Shown: piece by piece, positions 25,345-36,900 of the stretch
How the letters are laid out: every line of letters starts with the position of its first letter
Numbering within the stretch: the stretch's first letter is position 1
NCBI GenBank assembly: GCA_026874595.1
Contig: CM049319.1
Coordinates: forward strand, 17,711,101 to 17,775,100
DNA from: Sipunculus nudus
Taxonomy: Eukaryota; Annelida; Sipuncula; Golfingiida; Sipunculidae
Length of the DNA stretch: 64,000 bases
Reading direction: 5' to 3'
Position numbers and translations under genes: made by a program
Notes under the pieces: model-generated
Database searches by the model: none
What the model saw: only the letters and a program-made list of their open reading frames with translations
Told to the model about the DNA's origin: nothing

Positions 25345-25787
25345 GATTTTTATACTATCAACATTTTGGCAGCTACGCTTTCACAGACCTTCATTCAGCC
25401 TGGTGCTCCGGCGTCTATTTCATTAATTATTAAAAAGAAATATAACCAATGAAATGACTGACGTACACTTGTTTTACACGCTTAGCGGAACATTTCTGGT
25501 GCTAGTTATACATCAAACATTTAGCATTGCCGGGCGAGTCTTTAGAAATTGACTTATCAAATAAAACCTTATAAACCTGTCCCGTTTTATCATGCATGTG
25601 TTCTTGTTCAGACGGAAGGCGAATAGTTTATTTTTTTAAATTTTGTTCGTTTGATTTGATCGGCAGATTTGATTTCGGAAAGAACATTTGACGGCTTGTT
25701 CATTAATCATGAAATAGACGCCAGAGTGGCCCGCTGAATCAAGGTCTGTGAAGGCGTTGCTGCCACAGAGTTGGTAGTATGAAGATG
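25345..25787. mobile_element. TIR element (family 'CATCTTC'), dispersed copy
   Basis: The left end contains ATACTATCAAC, then GGCAGCTACGCTTTCACAG and GGCGTCTATTTCAT. The right end is the inverted form: ATGAAATAGACGCC, TGAATCAAGGTCTGTGAAGG, GCTGCCACAGAG and GTAGTATGAAGATG. TIRs are close to 100 bp. The interior shares AAACCTGTCCCG and a TGTTCTTGTTCAGACGG motif with 2117-2539. This copy lies outside the 1.5-6.2 kb cluster, so the family moves independently of that duplication. Confidence 0.7.
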
Positions 25788-26659
25788 GTTATGACACTTG
25801 TTGTGTGTCTGCTTTCTTTAAGTCCGGTAATCAAATGAGAAGTAATTCTAGCAAAAGTATATGTTAATATCCCTGTCACAGCGCAAGATATATTGTGTTC
25901 AGTTTGGACGTTAAACATGAAAATGACAATTAAATTCAAACTGTTTGGAGTTCCAAGATGTATGCGATCTTTCGTCTATCTTTTGTCAGATCTGTCTGAA
26001 CTTTGAGCCCTTTCTTAAACCCCCCCAAAAAATTTGCAAAACGCCTGGGATTATACATCTTCTGTAGACATAACTATCCATGTTCCTTGGCCCTCATGTA
26101 AAGGCCTATTGGCATGGACACAAGAATGCTAAACAGAATGTTTGGCCATGGGCGTCATATTATCATCATTAAAAAAAGTATTCCCTTAAAACAAACGGCA
26201 TACCGAAATCTAAGAATGGAGTGCTCAAAAATGACATAATTTGTGATCAAAAATGTGTTAGTATCGACAAAAACCACTCCTCATTGTTCAATACAAAAAT
26301 GGCAGGTGGAGATCGTTTGCTGTGATCTGATTGGTGGATGATCGCTGGTGATTGATAACTATTGGTGGCTAATTGAAATGGAGTGATGGAGACATCGGGC
26401 CATCAATTAATTTGCAATTAGGAATTTAACAAGAATAGTGCTAAATCTCTAGGCTTGTAGTGCTCTAATGGATCCTAACCTCACATGGATAGCTAGTAAT
26501 TAGGATTTTTTCTCATCAATATTGGACTTTCCACTCGACAGGATGAGAGTGAGAACATGCTGCGGGCAAACAACAACAACACAAATCAAACAATCAAATA
26601 GGATGACACAAAAAAACACATTATTTCACAAAATTCTGTGTGCCGTCCAGAATTCTTTA

Positions 26660-26662
<3 letters not shown>
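25788..26662. other. Unassigned DNA
   Basis: No gene recognised. It includes a short C7 run near 26021 and an ATTGGTGG-rich patch near 26331-26370. Confidence 0.5.

Positions 26663-26725
<63 letters not shown>
26663..26725. repeat. (TA)n microsatellite, left flank of hAT-like element
   Basis: About 63 bp of TA ending exactly at the TAGTGGTGGG terminus. Confidence 0.97.
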
Positions 26726-26728
<3 letters not shown>

Positions 26729-27619
26729 TGGTGGGAGTCAGTTCCTTTTTCTCAATCGATCATCGGTTTGAGCAAAGCGACTGATGATCGATTATTAATC
26801 GGTTCAGACAAATATATGCAATTATCAAAGAAATATGCAATTATCTGTGAAACTGTACCTACGTTTTCCCGGCAGGTATTCTCCTCTCGCGCACGAGTGT
26901 AACGATCCTTCCACGTATAAAGACTAATTTTAAGGATCAAATTTAACGATCTGCAACGTCGGGTAATATCCTTCATAATGGAATTTAAGAGCATCTAAGA
27001 ATGTTAGGCCTATAAAGGGGCTGTTTTTTAGCACATGAAGGCAAATTTTACGGGCCAAGGTGCGCTTAGATCAGATCATACCAAAAAAAAAATGCAGACT
27101 AGTCAAAAAAAAATTCCAGGTGAAATCCGAATACTCGACCGGCCGGGTTTGCCCCAACAAAGAAATTTTTAAGGACGGCCTAAACAGATGCACCTGGCAT
27201 CGGTTGAATAGATTATTTCTAAGAAAATCTCGCAAAATTGGCATAGACCTGGAGAATTTATGGAGTATTTTAACGCCTTCCCGCCCTTATTTTGTATTGT
27301 ACATTTCGTTAGAAAACTCTCCGCTAATTCTGCAGCTCCCTGCGAGTTCAAAGATAATAAGTTTAATAGGTCCTCCGTTCTCGCATCTGCTGTGTCATAC
27401 TCAGTTACATACGGAAGTTATTTGGGAACACAGACTCACTATATGAAGCTCGAAATGTGGTAAAAAATAGAAGAATAATTTTTGCCTATAACATAAAGGC
27501 ATTCTTGAAAGAAAATAATCATTATTATGATGTAATCGATAGTTGCTTTTGGTAATCGAGCGCTTGAAAGTGGCAGCAAACCGACTGACTTTCGATAAAA
27601 CTCGATGATCGGCCCACCA

Positions 27620-27622
<3 letters not shown>
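26726..27622. mobile_element. Non-autonomous hAT-like element in (TA)n
   Basis: Seen: left terminus TAGTGGTGGG (26726) and right terminus CCCACCACTA (27613-27622) are perfect 10-bp inverted repeats. Subterminal regions on both sides are rich in GATCATCG, GATCGATTA and CGATAA motifs. The 8 bp on either side are ATATATAT, which fits an 8-bp duplication but cannot be told apart from the surrounding microsatellite. Known: hAT termini start YARNG and make 8-bp duplications. The interior (897 bp in total) has a 128-codon plus frame at 27060-27446 with no transposase features. Inference: a deletion derivative mobilised in trans. Confidence 0.65.

Positions 27623-27696
<74 letters not shown>
27623..27696. 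repeat. (TA)n microsatellite, right flank of hAT-like element
   Basis: About 74 bp of TA beginning immediately at the inverted terminus. Confidence 0.97.
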
Positions 27697-27703
<7 letters not shown>

Positions 27704-27828
27704 GCTTAAAAGTGAGTTTTGCTTCGACATTAATCCAGTTTAATCAGCACGACATAATTTATGAAAATGTATGCTCATTAGATTAAAATGCCAACATTTA
27801 GTAACCAGGTAAAATAGTTCTCTCTGTC

Positions 27829-27831
<3 letters not shown>

Positions 27832-27872
<41 letters not shown>
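27832..27872. repeat. (CT)n microsatellite
   Basis: About 41 bp of CT. Confidence 0.97.
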
Positions 27873-27876
<4 letters not shown>

Positions 27877-28654
27877 GTATATATATAATGCTAAAGTGTC
27901 ATCCACATAAATAGGTAGCACATCATTTACAGCTGCTCTTCTGCTTTTAATATTTACCATAAATTATGGAAAGACTCAATTTGTAGCCTTGACCTTGACA
28001 TGTCGGCCCATCCCAGACGACCCTGATGACGTGACAGCAGAATAGACATTAGATACCGCCTTGAATCTGTGCATTATAGCTGAAAAGTCAAGATACCAGA
28101 GCCCTCGCGGTTATGCGTCCTTTCATCTCTCGTTTCTCTTATCTGAGTTCATTACTTTACTTTCCATCCCACTGCAACTCACGTCTTGTATATTAAGGTT
28201 GACCATGGGAAGAATTAATTTGAAATCATCCAATGCCCTGGAGGAAATGCTGCCCAAGTACAGTCCGAGAGCAAAATTCCCATACGTTCTGCACCCTGTC
28301 AAGGTTTCTACCGGACCTAGCACCGCCAAATGCCTTCATATAGGCAGTAAAAACAACCAGCCCCATCCAAAGGGCAAAAAAAAGTGACCACCCCGCTATA
28401 AAGACCAAACTATGAAGAAGCATTTTATGAATGGAAATAAATATATCGACATATGAATAATAAACATGTTTAAACAATCATATATTAAATCATTTAGAAA
28501 ATATACATTGATAACATTATATAAGCGAAATCTAATCGAAAATCCTTTCAGCTTTACCCAAATTTATCAAATAAGAACCAATTTGTATCAACATGGAATT
28601 GCATGTTTTCCACCACGCTCAGGAATATGAAACCTATTTAGGTCCTTATGTTTA
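27873..28654. other. Unassigned DNA with unexplained open frames
   Basis: Overlapping frames on both strands: plus 28061-28387, minus 28123-28329 and minus 28226-28477. The longer minus frame includes a hydrophobic segment (FIAGWSLFFALWMGLVVF). No domain, start context or exon pair supports any of them. Confidence 0.4.
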
Positions 28655-28900
28655 TAAATAATTGCCTCAGCCAGGAGGTTATACGTTTATCCTCGTTCGT
28701 ATGTGTGTGTTTGTTCAAAACAAAGATCACGCAGTCATGAACGAAATCTCAGGAAATATTCAGACTAATGTAGATTTGATTAGACTTGGGTGTGGATCCG
28801 GTTATAATCTGGATTCAGGAATGTTGTCATGGAATATTCACAAATGTACTGGGATTATATACCGAATTAGTGAATGCAAACACTAGCATCCGACTATAAG
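28655..28900 (-). repeat. LINE-tail-like interspersed repeat, opposite orientation
   Basis: Contains GCCAGGAGGTTATACG, GTATGTGTGTGTTTGTTC and TCATGAACGAAAT, the reverse-oriented pattern of the repeat at 7241-7510. It ends at a C16 tract (28903-28918). From general knowledge such GGAGGTTAT..TTTGTTTG..ATGAACG sequences are common interspersed repeats in aquatic animals. Exact family not determined. Confidence 0.35.
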
Positions 28901-28902
28901 GA

Positions 28903-28918
28903 CCCCCCCCCCCCCCCC
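28903..28918 (+). repeat. Poly-C tract (C16)
   Basis: Uninterrupted run of C at the edge of the LINE-tail-like repeat. Confidence 0.95.
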
Positions 28919-29350
28919 GAAATGTTGGAGGTTTGCATTCCTTAGGATACAGATTTCCTGTTTATTCATTCTTTTTACTGACCGACAAAGTAATAGCATA
29001 ATGTACAAAAGTATATCGTTAAAATTAATTTTATAATGTCTTTATTGTTAATAGATAATATATATTTTTTTCAAGCGTAAAGGTGTAAATACGGGCAAAA
29101 TCTCATACCCACATATATATTGTACATGGTAAGCTGGCATAAGTTGTGGCTTAGTGGTATTTAAAGAATGAGAAAGTAATTATCTATTTCTTTAATTGCT
29201 TTCTATCCTTCCTTCCTGCTTTCCTTCCTGATAATTGAATTCTGGTTTTCTTTCTTCCTCTTTTTTCTTCTTGTCTTTATTTATTAATTGAAGTTCTCCT
29301 TTTTAATTGTCGAATATACAAATAAGCTCATTCTGAAAATATGCTGCACT

Positions 29351-29352
<2 letters not shown>
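28919..29352. other. Unassigned DNA
   Basis: No gene. Positions 29160-29290 are pyrimidine-rich with TTCC and TTCTT runs. Confidence 0.5.

Positions 29353-29420
<68 letters not shown>
29353..29420. repeat. (TA)n microsatellite, left flank of foldback-like element
   Basis: TA run with one GTGTATAT interruption near 29393. It ends exactly at the element terminus GTCAAGGCCCAG. Confidence 0.97.
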
Positions 29421-31519
29421 GTCAAGGCCCAGATCGCGATCTGGACGGATCTTAGATCTGTCCAGCCCAAATTGCGATCACAGTTCAGGCCGGCCCAAAC
29501 TGCGATCGAAATTAAGGCTGGCCAGATCTTAGATCTGTCCAGCCCAGATTGCAATCGCAGTTTAGTCCAGCCAGATTGCGATCCTGTCTTTCTTGCTTCT
29601 GGATCGCAATCTTGGCTATACAGATCATAGATCTGTCCAGCCTAGATTACAATCCTAAACTTGACCAGCCCATATTGCGATCCTTGCTTAGATCACATAT
29701 ATGTCAAGGCCCAGATTGCGATCTGGACGGATCTTAGATCTGTCCAGCCCAAATTGCGATCGCAGTTCAGGCCGGCCCAAATTGCGATCGCAATCCAGGC
29801 TGACCAGATCTTAGATCTGTCCAGCCCAGATTACGATCGCAGTTTAGTCCGGCCAGATTGTGATCCTGTCTTTCTTGCTTCAGGATCGCAATCTGGGCTG
29901 GACAGATCTAAGGTCTTTCCAGCCAAGATTGCAATCCTAAACTTGACCAGCCCATATTGCGATCCATGCTTTTACTATCACAAGAGTGAAACATTGAATG
30001 TTTTACCACTCGTTTAGTATTGAATGGTTCCATTTACCCATAATAAATACAATTATACTACACATATAGGCAGTTAACAGTAGTTGGTTGGCACCAATCT
30101 GGAAAATTGCGGTTGCACCAGTGCTTGAAGTGTGCTCCATCGACACACTTTTCCCCTTGGGAAGTCTACAATGGCAGCAATAATCAATATGGATCTCTGT
30201 ACATGTTTCTCTTCTAAAATTTTATGTTTTAAAAATTAACACTATGAGTCTACTTCTTACAAGGTGGATGATAACAAACATCTCAAGAAAAAAGAACTTA
30301 TTTTTGAAGCATTTTCAATAAGGGCATAATAAAAGTCGCATTAAAATGTTGTGCTGTTTATTCGTGTTACAAGGGGTTGCACTAAAAAAAGTGGTATATA
30401 TAAGGTATCAAACAGTATCTCAATGATTTGAGTTTGAAATATGACTTCTGTCATTAAAGATTATGAAATGGTCTATAACCCTTCAAGAGTACGTTACGAA
30501 ATTGGGCCACTTTGTTGCATGTAACCCACTGATTGTATATTATCCAATGCACTCATAAAATTACATGGTTATGCACTTATTATGTTTTTCATGTTTATAG
30601 TAGACAGATTTTGTGAAAGGTATTTTAAAAACATGAATCAAAGAACACAACAATATATATTTTAATATAGCTTGCTATAGTTATGAATCATATCAGTCAA
30701 TTTATTTAAGCACATGGAAAGATCACATGATTCCAGGCACCATGAATAGCTAACTAAATAATTAGACCAAATCCAATAAGTCAAACAGAACAACTACTGG
30801 TAACAAATATATATATATATATATAATACATACTATTAAGGTTTATAAAAATATTGAATTATTAAAAGATACATGATGGATGAAAATATAATATTTAGAT
30901 GATAGCCTCAAGGTTAATTTCAAAATAATTACTTGGGATTGCATGATGACTTACATGGGCTTTGCAATTAGCAACTGCCTAAAATTGTTTCTTTTTTCTT
31001 TACCTTTTTCAACAAGCAGCATTTTTTGCATGAACCTTTTTGTATTAGGCCTATAATTGTATTTAATATGGAGAAATGGTACCATGCAAAACAAAATAAG
31101 TTGGTGAAACATCCCATGTTTCACTCCTGTGATAGGAAGGAGTGAAAAGTGCCTTTTTGTATTATAAATGTATTTATTATGGGAAAATGGTACCATGAAT
31201 GCAATACCAAATAAGTTGGTAAAACATCAAATGTTTCACTCCTGTGATAGTAAAAGCATGGATCGCAATATGGGCTGGTCAAGTTTAGGATTGAAATCTA
31301 GGCTGGACAGACCTTAGATCTGTCCAGCCCAGATTGCGATCCTGAAGCAAGAAAGACAGGATCACAATCTGGCCGGACTAAACTGCGATCGGAATCTGGG
31401 CTGGATAGATCCAAGCTCTGGCCAGCCTGAATTGTGATCGCAGTTTGGGCCGGCCTGGACTGCGATCGCAATTCGGGCTGGACAGATCTTAGATCCGTCC
31501 AGATCACAATCTGGGCCTT

Positions 31520-31522
<3 letters not shown>
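29421..31522. mobile_element. Foldback-like element with long inverted arms
   Basis: Seen: both ends are GTCAAGGCCCAG in inverted orientation (29421 and 31511-31522), and both abut (TA)n. The left arm holds two direct copies of a 282-bp unit (29421 and 29703). The right arm (31241-31522) is the inverted counterpart. Homology continues inward: a CTATCACAAGAGTGAAACAT stretch (about 29979-30000) pairs inverted with blocks at about 31106-31134 and 31222-31250, and an AATACAATTATA block pairs with 31050-31065. Units are built of smaller pieces such as GATCTTAGATCTGTCCAGCC and TTGCGATCGCAGTT, many themselves palindromic. About 0.9 kb of AT-rich spacer (30100-31000) has no credible gene. Inference: a non-autonomous foldback or long-TIR DNA transposon. 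Leu/Arg/Ser-rich frames in the arms are incidental. Confidence 0.7.

Positions 31523-31574
<52 letters not shown>
31523..31574. repeat. (TA)n microsatellite, right flank of foldback-like element
   Basis: About 52 bp of TA starting at the right terminus of the element. Confidence 0.97.
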
Positions 31575-31578
<4 letters not shown>

Positions 31579-32390
31579 TACTTATGTGAAGATTGATGAT
31601 TGAGAGAAGAAGCTAGGTGACCGATGCTCGAATATTTTTGAATATTTTTGATACAAATAATACAAACGTAACAGATAAGTTCGGAAATTATGAAAGCATA
31701 TGACCCAGCTTTTCGAATGCTGGGCACGCTCTAGTTTAACGCTAGTGGCTAGTTTGAGTCCCGTAGTTTCTCATTGAATTGAAAGATATTCTTCCTGCAT
31801 GCACTTATTTGTATGCGCTTACTACTTAATGAAATACTGGTGATTGTCGATCACGTGAAAACCCAAACAAATTTACAAATTACGATAAATCGAGAAACAC
31901 GCTTGTATATAAAACAAAAGTAGACTGAATAGTTACTAATGACACAGGTAAAAGAAGCAGTTATCTGCTTTATAGAATGAAACATAACGAATTTTACAAT
32001 TATTCTTCATTATTACTCATATTTTTAAATGTTATGATACAAAATTAATTTATTCAAAACTATTTGAGATATTTCAAAGTAATTATCTGTGTAGGTAAAA
32101 TAAGGAGTGTTGAAAGTTAGACGATAAGATATCCATACACTATAAATTTGCCCTCCTAAATCAATATCTTACTGATTATAAAATACTCATTTGCCATTTG
32201 CAATAATTTAAGCGTTTTCGCGCACCATTATATAGGTCATTTTGGATTAATATAAAAGTTTCTATGCACACATATCCTGGCATATGAAGTTAGTAGCTCC
32301 AGTTTATTGTTACGGGTCGGGTACGTGTCCAAGATGCCATAACAAAACTGCATGACCAGAGTTCCGATCGAATGCACGAATACCCCGTAA
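31575..32390. other. Unassigned AT-rich DNA
   Basis: No gene recognised. A small GAATATTTTT duplication lies near 31629-31650. Confidence 0.5.
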
Positions 32391-32706
32391 GGCCAAAAAA
32401 AAGGTATAGTTCTCAGGCACTTTTTTACAGAAATCAATGCAGGCGGGCGGTTTTTTTTTTGTTTTGTTTTTTTTTTTTATTTTTTTTTTTTTCTTTTTTG
32501 GTTTGTTTCGATAAAAATGTCAAATTATAAGGAGAAAGAAAGGAAATTGTATGATTTTATCTCCTTGAAAGAAATGTCCCAGCGGGTGAGGCTCAAAACT
32601 GGTAAGTTTCTATTGAAAATCAAAATAAAAATTTTTGATGCGGGGGTTTAAAATTGATGTAGGCGGTGCCTAAGAACCATACCTTTTATTTTTATTTTTT
32701 TGGGCC
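32391..32706. mobile_element. PIF/Harbinger-like MITE, copy B
   Basis: TAA target duplication at 32388-32390 and 32707-32709. Left terminus GGCCAAAAAAAAGGTATAG, then TTCTCAGGCAC. Right terminus GTGCCTAAGAACCATACC, then A/T-rich DNA, ending GGGCC. The TIR core is GGTATGGTTCTCAGGCAC. The interior contains TTTCGATAAAAATGTCAAAT, shared with copies A and C. At 316 bp with no coding capacity it is a MITE. TWA duplications and GG-starting TIRs are typical of PIF/Harbinger elements. Confidence 0.8.
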
Positions 32707-32709
32707 TAA

Positions 32710-33170
32710 CAAAGAGAATTAACAAGCAAGAAGAAACATAGAAGAAGCATCATTTTCCACCACTGATAGCGCCCGGTGCAGGCGGTTTTCAAATTATGCA
32801 CAGAAGTAACTAAACGGGTTTGTAACAAAATATCGGTAGAGTTAGACACTATAATAGGTTATGGGGAAACTGTATATTTCGTGTATATTTAACATACCTG
32901 TTATGTGATAAGGTTTTATGCTGATTTTAAAAAAAAAAGCACGAGAGAAGGAGGGAAAGAGCAGAAGCGGATCCCCCTTTTTCAGCAAACGCAACCTTTT
33001 TTAATGGTTTCCGACTAATTAAAGCGGCCTGGACCCCCCCCCCCCCCCCAACACACACACACACCTTTTTTCCGCACCTGTGGACCATTTTTAGGTTTTG
33101 TCATAAGGCCACCTGATTTGGGCCCCTCCTTTTCCTAAATCTTGGATCTGCCCCTGGGGAGAGAGAACAA
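32710..33170. repeat. Composite repeat stretch with C16 and a hAT-like end
   Basis: Includes an A9 run near 32929, a C16 tract (33034-33049) followed by ACACACACAC, and near 33150 the minus-strand motif CCAGGGGCAGATCCAAGATT, which belongs to the CAGGGGCGGATCCAG end family. No gene seen. Confidence 0.45.
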
Positions 33171-34544
33171 TTGGGCTGGAATAATGACATTGATAAGACA
33201 AATTTATTGGTCAGCTCAGAGAAGCTTAACACTAAAGAAAAGCTTGTACCGTGTCAAGTAAAAAATCAATGCGAAACCAAATGATGAAACGGCAGACTGA
33301 TCAGCATTAATTATTTACACATCCTGTTCTGTTGGTAACGATCTTGGGACAATACTCAGCAAATACTGTGCCAGCATCAAACCCGGGGTAGAAAGAAAGA
33401 ATCGTTGACGACCTAAGCGAGTGTTTATGGTAATATGTTCAGTCCCGGGGTATATTTATGGTACCTTATCCGGGACCTTATCGTCTGCTTCCGCTGCATG
33501 GTCACGATGAATTGTAATGGTGACGTGACGCCAAAAGGTGATCGCTTATTGGATTTGTTTGTCAATTAATGGTCCGCCTTGAGAAAACACTTAGCTCTCT
33601 GATCGATCGCGATAGTTACTCCCAGCCATCCAGGAGAGGACTTGGTGGGCGCTAGGACACGATGCCCTTCACTTACCATCGGTCCATTCCCGTGACACTC
33701 TCTGATTTAATGATGAAATAAATATGTCAAGTCAGCTCAAGGTGCGAAGACTTGTATATGTTTTCTTTTTTTTTTAGATAGATGCAATTTATGAATGAAA
33801 GTATTCATTAAAACATAGAGTTATGATAGGAGAACGGAAAAATGCAAGTCACGGACCTCTGAGATTTTAAGCGTTTTTATTTATTTATTTTTTTTTTTGC
33901 TCATGAGATCCGTTGGATGACTATGATAAAGATGTCAAAACCTCTTAATATCTGGTCTCAGATATTTAGTTTTAAAGTTCCAAAAATAAAAATCATATTA
34001 TATGATCCATTGTATTTCTGTCTTCTAAGGGTTGTCAAATTCCTTGTACCTTTGCAACATTTTCAATAGGCCTCGTCGAAATTATCCCCTTAAATATTTT
34101 GAAAGATGTTAGTACCAAAGCGGATTAAAGTAACTCTAATATGACTGAAATGAATACAAGCACCTATAATCATATTTTGCTTTCCTTTGTTTTCAAACCT
34201 TTGTGATTGCAGTTTTAAAATATTTATAACACTAAAATGCAACCAGGAGCTTTTAAACATTTATTTTCTTGCACTGGACAAAGGACCGTGTCAATCATTA
34301 ATAGCGTTGAATTTTTTAAAGAGGTTTTTGCTATTATCGATTTTATTGCCTTTCTAAATAATTCAGCAAAGAATGTTATGGTTTATCCAGTGAGTCAAGC
34401 CAAAGTATCATTCCTTCATTGCAGCTTCCTATCTGTAACTGATATACCAATTTGTCAAAGTATTACCAAATGTCAAGGCCACGCCTTTTTTGGAACAAGT
34501 TATAGTTAAATTTACCGTTTGTACTTTAAGATCCTGACTCTAGT
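33171..34544. other. Unassigned DNA
   Basis: No supported gene. A 90-codon plus frame (34237-34509) has ordinary AT-rich composition and no domain that I recognise. Confidence 0.5.
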
Positions 34545-34942
34545 GGCGTCAATTTATTTTTCAGGAGTTTGTGGTCTGTATGACATATTTCAAATGTATT
34601 AGCGTCTGTATGAAATATACCAAATATATATACTTACTCACATTTCAAATATATTACAAGTATAAGTATAAGGGTTTAGAAAATAAGGTATTATATTTCC
34701 AGTATATGTTATTTCTAAACCAGTTTAAGATATAATATTTCATATAGTTAACTCATAAATGGAACCACAGTTTATAATTTTATTTATTATTATATTTCAT
34801 TTGCAATATATAAATAATGTTCCCTGAATGATGGGGGGGGGGGGTGATTACATTGACCACCCCCCCCCCCACCCCCACCCTCCTTTGCCAAAAGGTGGCG
34901 GGATATATATATACCCCCCCCCCCTATTTCCCCCTATATTGA
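34545..34942 (+). mobile_element. Interspersed repeat family U, copy 1 (hAT-like ends)
   Basis: The left end is TAGTGGCGTCAATTTAT. The right end read inverted is CAGGGGCGTCAATATAGGGG, a similar inverted terminus. The interior shares with 61315-61700 and 59956-60225 an ordered set: CATTTCAAATATATTACAAG, TTAGAAAATAAGGTATTAT, TTTCTAAACCAG, AAATGGAACCA and TTTCATTTGCAATATATAA. Poly-G (34833-34844) and poly-C (34860 onward) lie near the right end. No coding capacity. Confidence 0.55.
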
Positions 34943-35033
34943 CGCCCCTGCTTATCTGGTTCCGCGTTACAAATTAAAATACCCGGTTGCATACACCTTC
35001 ACATTAATAGGAATGAATGTAAAATATGACATA

Positions 35034-35483
35034 GGTCGTATCCGCACTGGTTCGCATCTAAACCGGTTTATACTTAACCGGTTTACTTTAGTTTTAAAAT
35101 AGTCCGCTTTGCGTCCGCACTGTAGTTCGCTTCACAAAAGCCTAAACCGGTTTATACAAAACAACTTGAGTTTCCTGTCCGCACTTGGTTTGTAATCCGA
35201 ATCAGTTTTGCAGTTGAGCACTCCCTCGCGCAACGCATGCTGGGCAATATCAAAGGTACCGGTCAAGGCCGTTCGCTGAAACAGGACTCAAATGGACTAG
35301 AAGCGGGTTTGCTTGTACGCACTAGAAATCGGTTAACTGTAAACCGAACTAAAGTAAACCAGACTACTGTAGTCCGCCTTTCAAGTGGTCTACAGTAAAC
35401 CGGACTGATGCGGATTAGTAGCTTAAGTGCGGACAGAGTAAACCTATTCACGATCCGGATTATTTGCTAGTGCGGACACGGCC
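35034..35483. mobile_element. 450-bp TIR element rich in TAAACCGG palindromes
   Basis: Left end GGTCGTATCCGCACTGG. Right end, read inverted, GGCCGTGTCCGCACTAGC. The inside is dense in palindromic TAAACCGGTTTA (35059-35070 and about 35140-35155) and in TAAACCGGACT-type motifs on both arms. The 3-bp flanks (ATA and AAA) do not match cleanly. A non-autonomous DNA transposon, superfamily uncertain. The overlapping 62- and 64-codon minus frames are not supported genes. Confidence 0.6.
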
Positions 35484-36134
35484 AAACATGGTGGATGTGT
35501 TAACTTTCTGGCCTTACTTTTGAACTCCAGGAAATAATTGATCAATACATAAACAGATAAAAATATATACATCGTGATACCAGATAGCATTGAAGTAATA
35601 ATATGACGCGATATGATGGAAATAGGTAACAGTATCACAGTTATTGCACAGAGAGAAATAGGTTAAGATACTTGACGAGGACAGAGTAATAGAAATAAGC
35701 CAGGATACCGGTTACTGTCAAAATAACATGCGGCAATAGCACGAGAGGCTATCATTATTATCGCCATATTCAAAACTGTTATAATGGTAGAAGATCACGG
35801 TAAAAGAAATATTAAAAGAAAGCAAATACAAATTCAGTACAACAGATACCATAGCCTATAACTTTGCACCTTGTGCTACCGAAACAATGATTTGGCCAGA
35901 GCTAACTGTAAAGTATTATAGTATATCAGAATAATAAGATGTTTTCCAGGTGTCAAAGTTGAGACTTGTTTGTAATTTTTGTTTTGATATACTCTTAGCT
36001 CATTGTGGGCACCGTCTGTGAAATAAGGAGAGGGCAAGACTTCTTTGATATCTGCAAGCTGGGCATAGGGTTCGGGTTTTTACATACACAAGGCTAGGAA
36101 TAAACCACAAGTAATCACCTGTCATTAAGACATT
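35484..36134. other. Unassigned DNA
   Basis: No gene recognised. Confidence 0.5.
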
Positions 36135-36490
36135 ACCTTTTGGAAAAGAATTTATATGATTTATGTCTTCCTCTGACATGTATTAATGTTATTTTTGAAT
36201 GTGAAAAGTTCTTATTACGCCTTCGTGAAGGAGGTATGGACTTGTTTATCAACAAAATGTTTGTAAACACAGCGATGTTGACAAACGGTAAAAAATGTAA
36301 CCTCAGGTGGTAGGATGCATATATGCGGAGGTAAAACATTCACTTGTTGCAAAACGCCATTTGCAAAGCTCTGGCTTATCTGCCTTGCACCAGATGCCCA
36401 TGTTGAATCTGTTTAGATTATTTTGGCGGGCCCCACATATTATAAATACATTGATATGATCAAAACAAGCAGCCTGTGTGGGGTGATATT
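36135..36490 (+). repeat. Interspersed repeat family R, copy 1
   Basis: Shares ordered blocks with 42035-42345, 50005-50325 (inverted), 55185-55870 (inverted) and 60226-60510: GACTTGTTTATCAACAA, GGTAGGATGCATATATGCGG, TTGCAAAACGCC, CCAGATGCCC.TGTTGAAT and TTGGCGGGCCCCACATATTA, ending CAGCCTGTGTGGGG. No coding capacity. Terminal inverted repeats were not resolved, so the class is unknown. Confidence 0.65.
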
Positions 36491-36711
36491 CACTTTTTTT
36501 TTGTCTATTTTTATAAAAGCTCCAAGTGGATTACCTTTAGTTTATAAAGGTCAGATAGGTGATTGGGTCCCTTAAAAGATTTGCCATCTGTGAAGCAATG
36601 GCGGAGCCCAGGCCTGAGCTACAACCTGGGCTATGTAAAACAATTGTTTTATTGTAGTAACAAATTCAAAAGCCAGTATTCTCTGTTGAGTGCTATCAAA
36701 GTGACAACAGG
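36491..36711. other. Unassigned spacer between repeats
   Basis: No gene seen. The overlapping 72-codon plus frame at 36563-36781 runs into the SINE. Confidence 0.4.
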
Positions 36712-36900
36712 GGTCTTGATAGTCGCGTGGTATCAAGCTCTGCTCTTTCCGCTTGCGACCAGGGTTCGATTCCCCTTGTAGCTGTCAGAGTGGGTTGCTG
36801 TCTAAGGTCGATGGATCCTCCGGTTAACCAACCTTTAGAGACTATCGAACGCCACTATCCGAGCAATGGAGAGTGTAAAAAAATAAAGTTTATCATCAAA
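36712..36900 (+). mobile_element. tRNA-derived SINE (type A), copy 1
   Basis: B box GGTTCGATTCC at 36763-36773, with an A-box-like TAGTCGCGTGGTATCAAG at about 36719-36736. The head aligns with 46448-46685 (AGTCG.G.GGTA, GCTCTTTCCGCT, GCGAC.., GGTTCGATTCCC). Both bodies share a CTTTAGAGACTATCGAACG-like segment, and the tail becomes AAAAAAATAAAGTTTA. Known: tRNA-derived SINEs retain the polymerase III boxes in the head. Confidence 0.7.

Noticed and set aside
28226-28477. Minus frame with a membrane-like segment
   Set aside because: One hydrophobic run, several overlapping frames on both strands, no domain or exon signals.
29303-30017. Several 60-118 codon frames with DLSSP-like repeats
   Set aside because: They lie in the palindromic arms of the foldback-like element and read its DNA repeats. 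They show no protein family.
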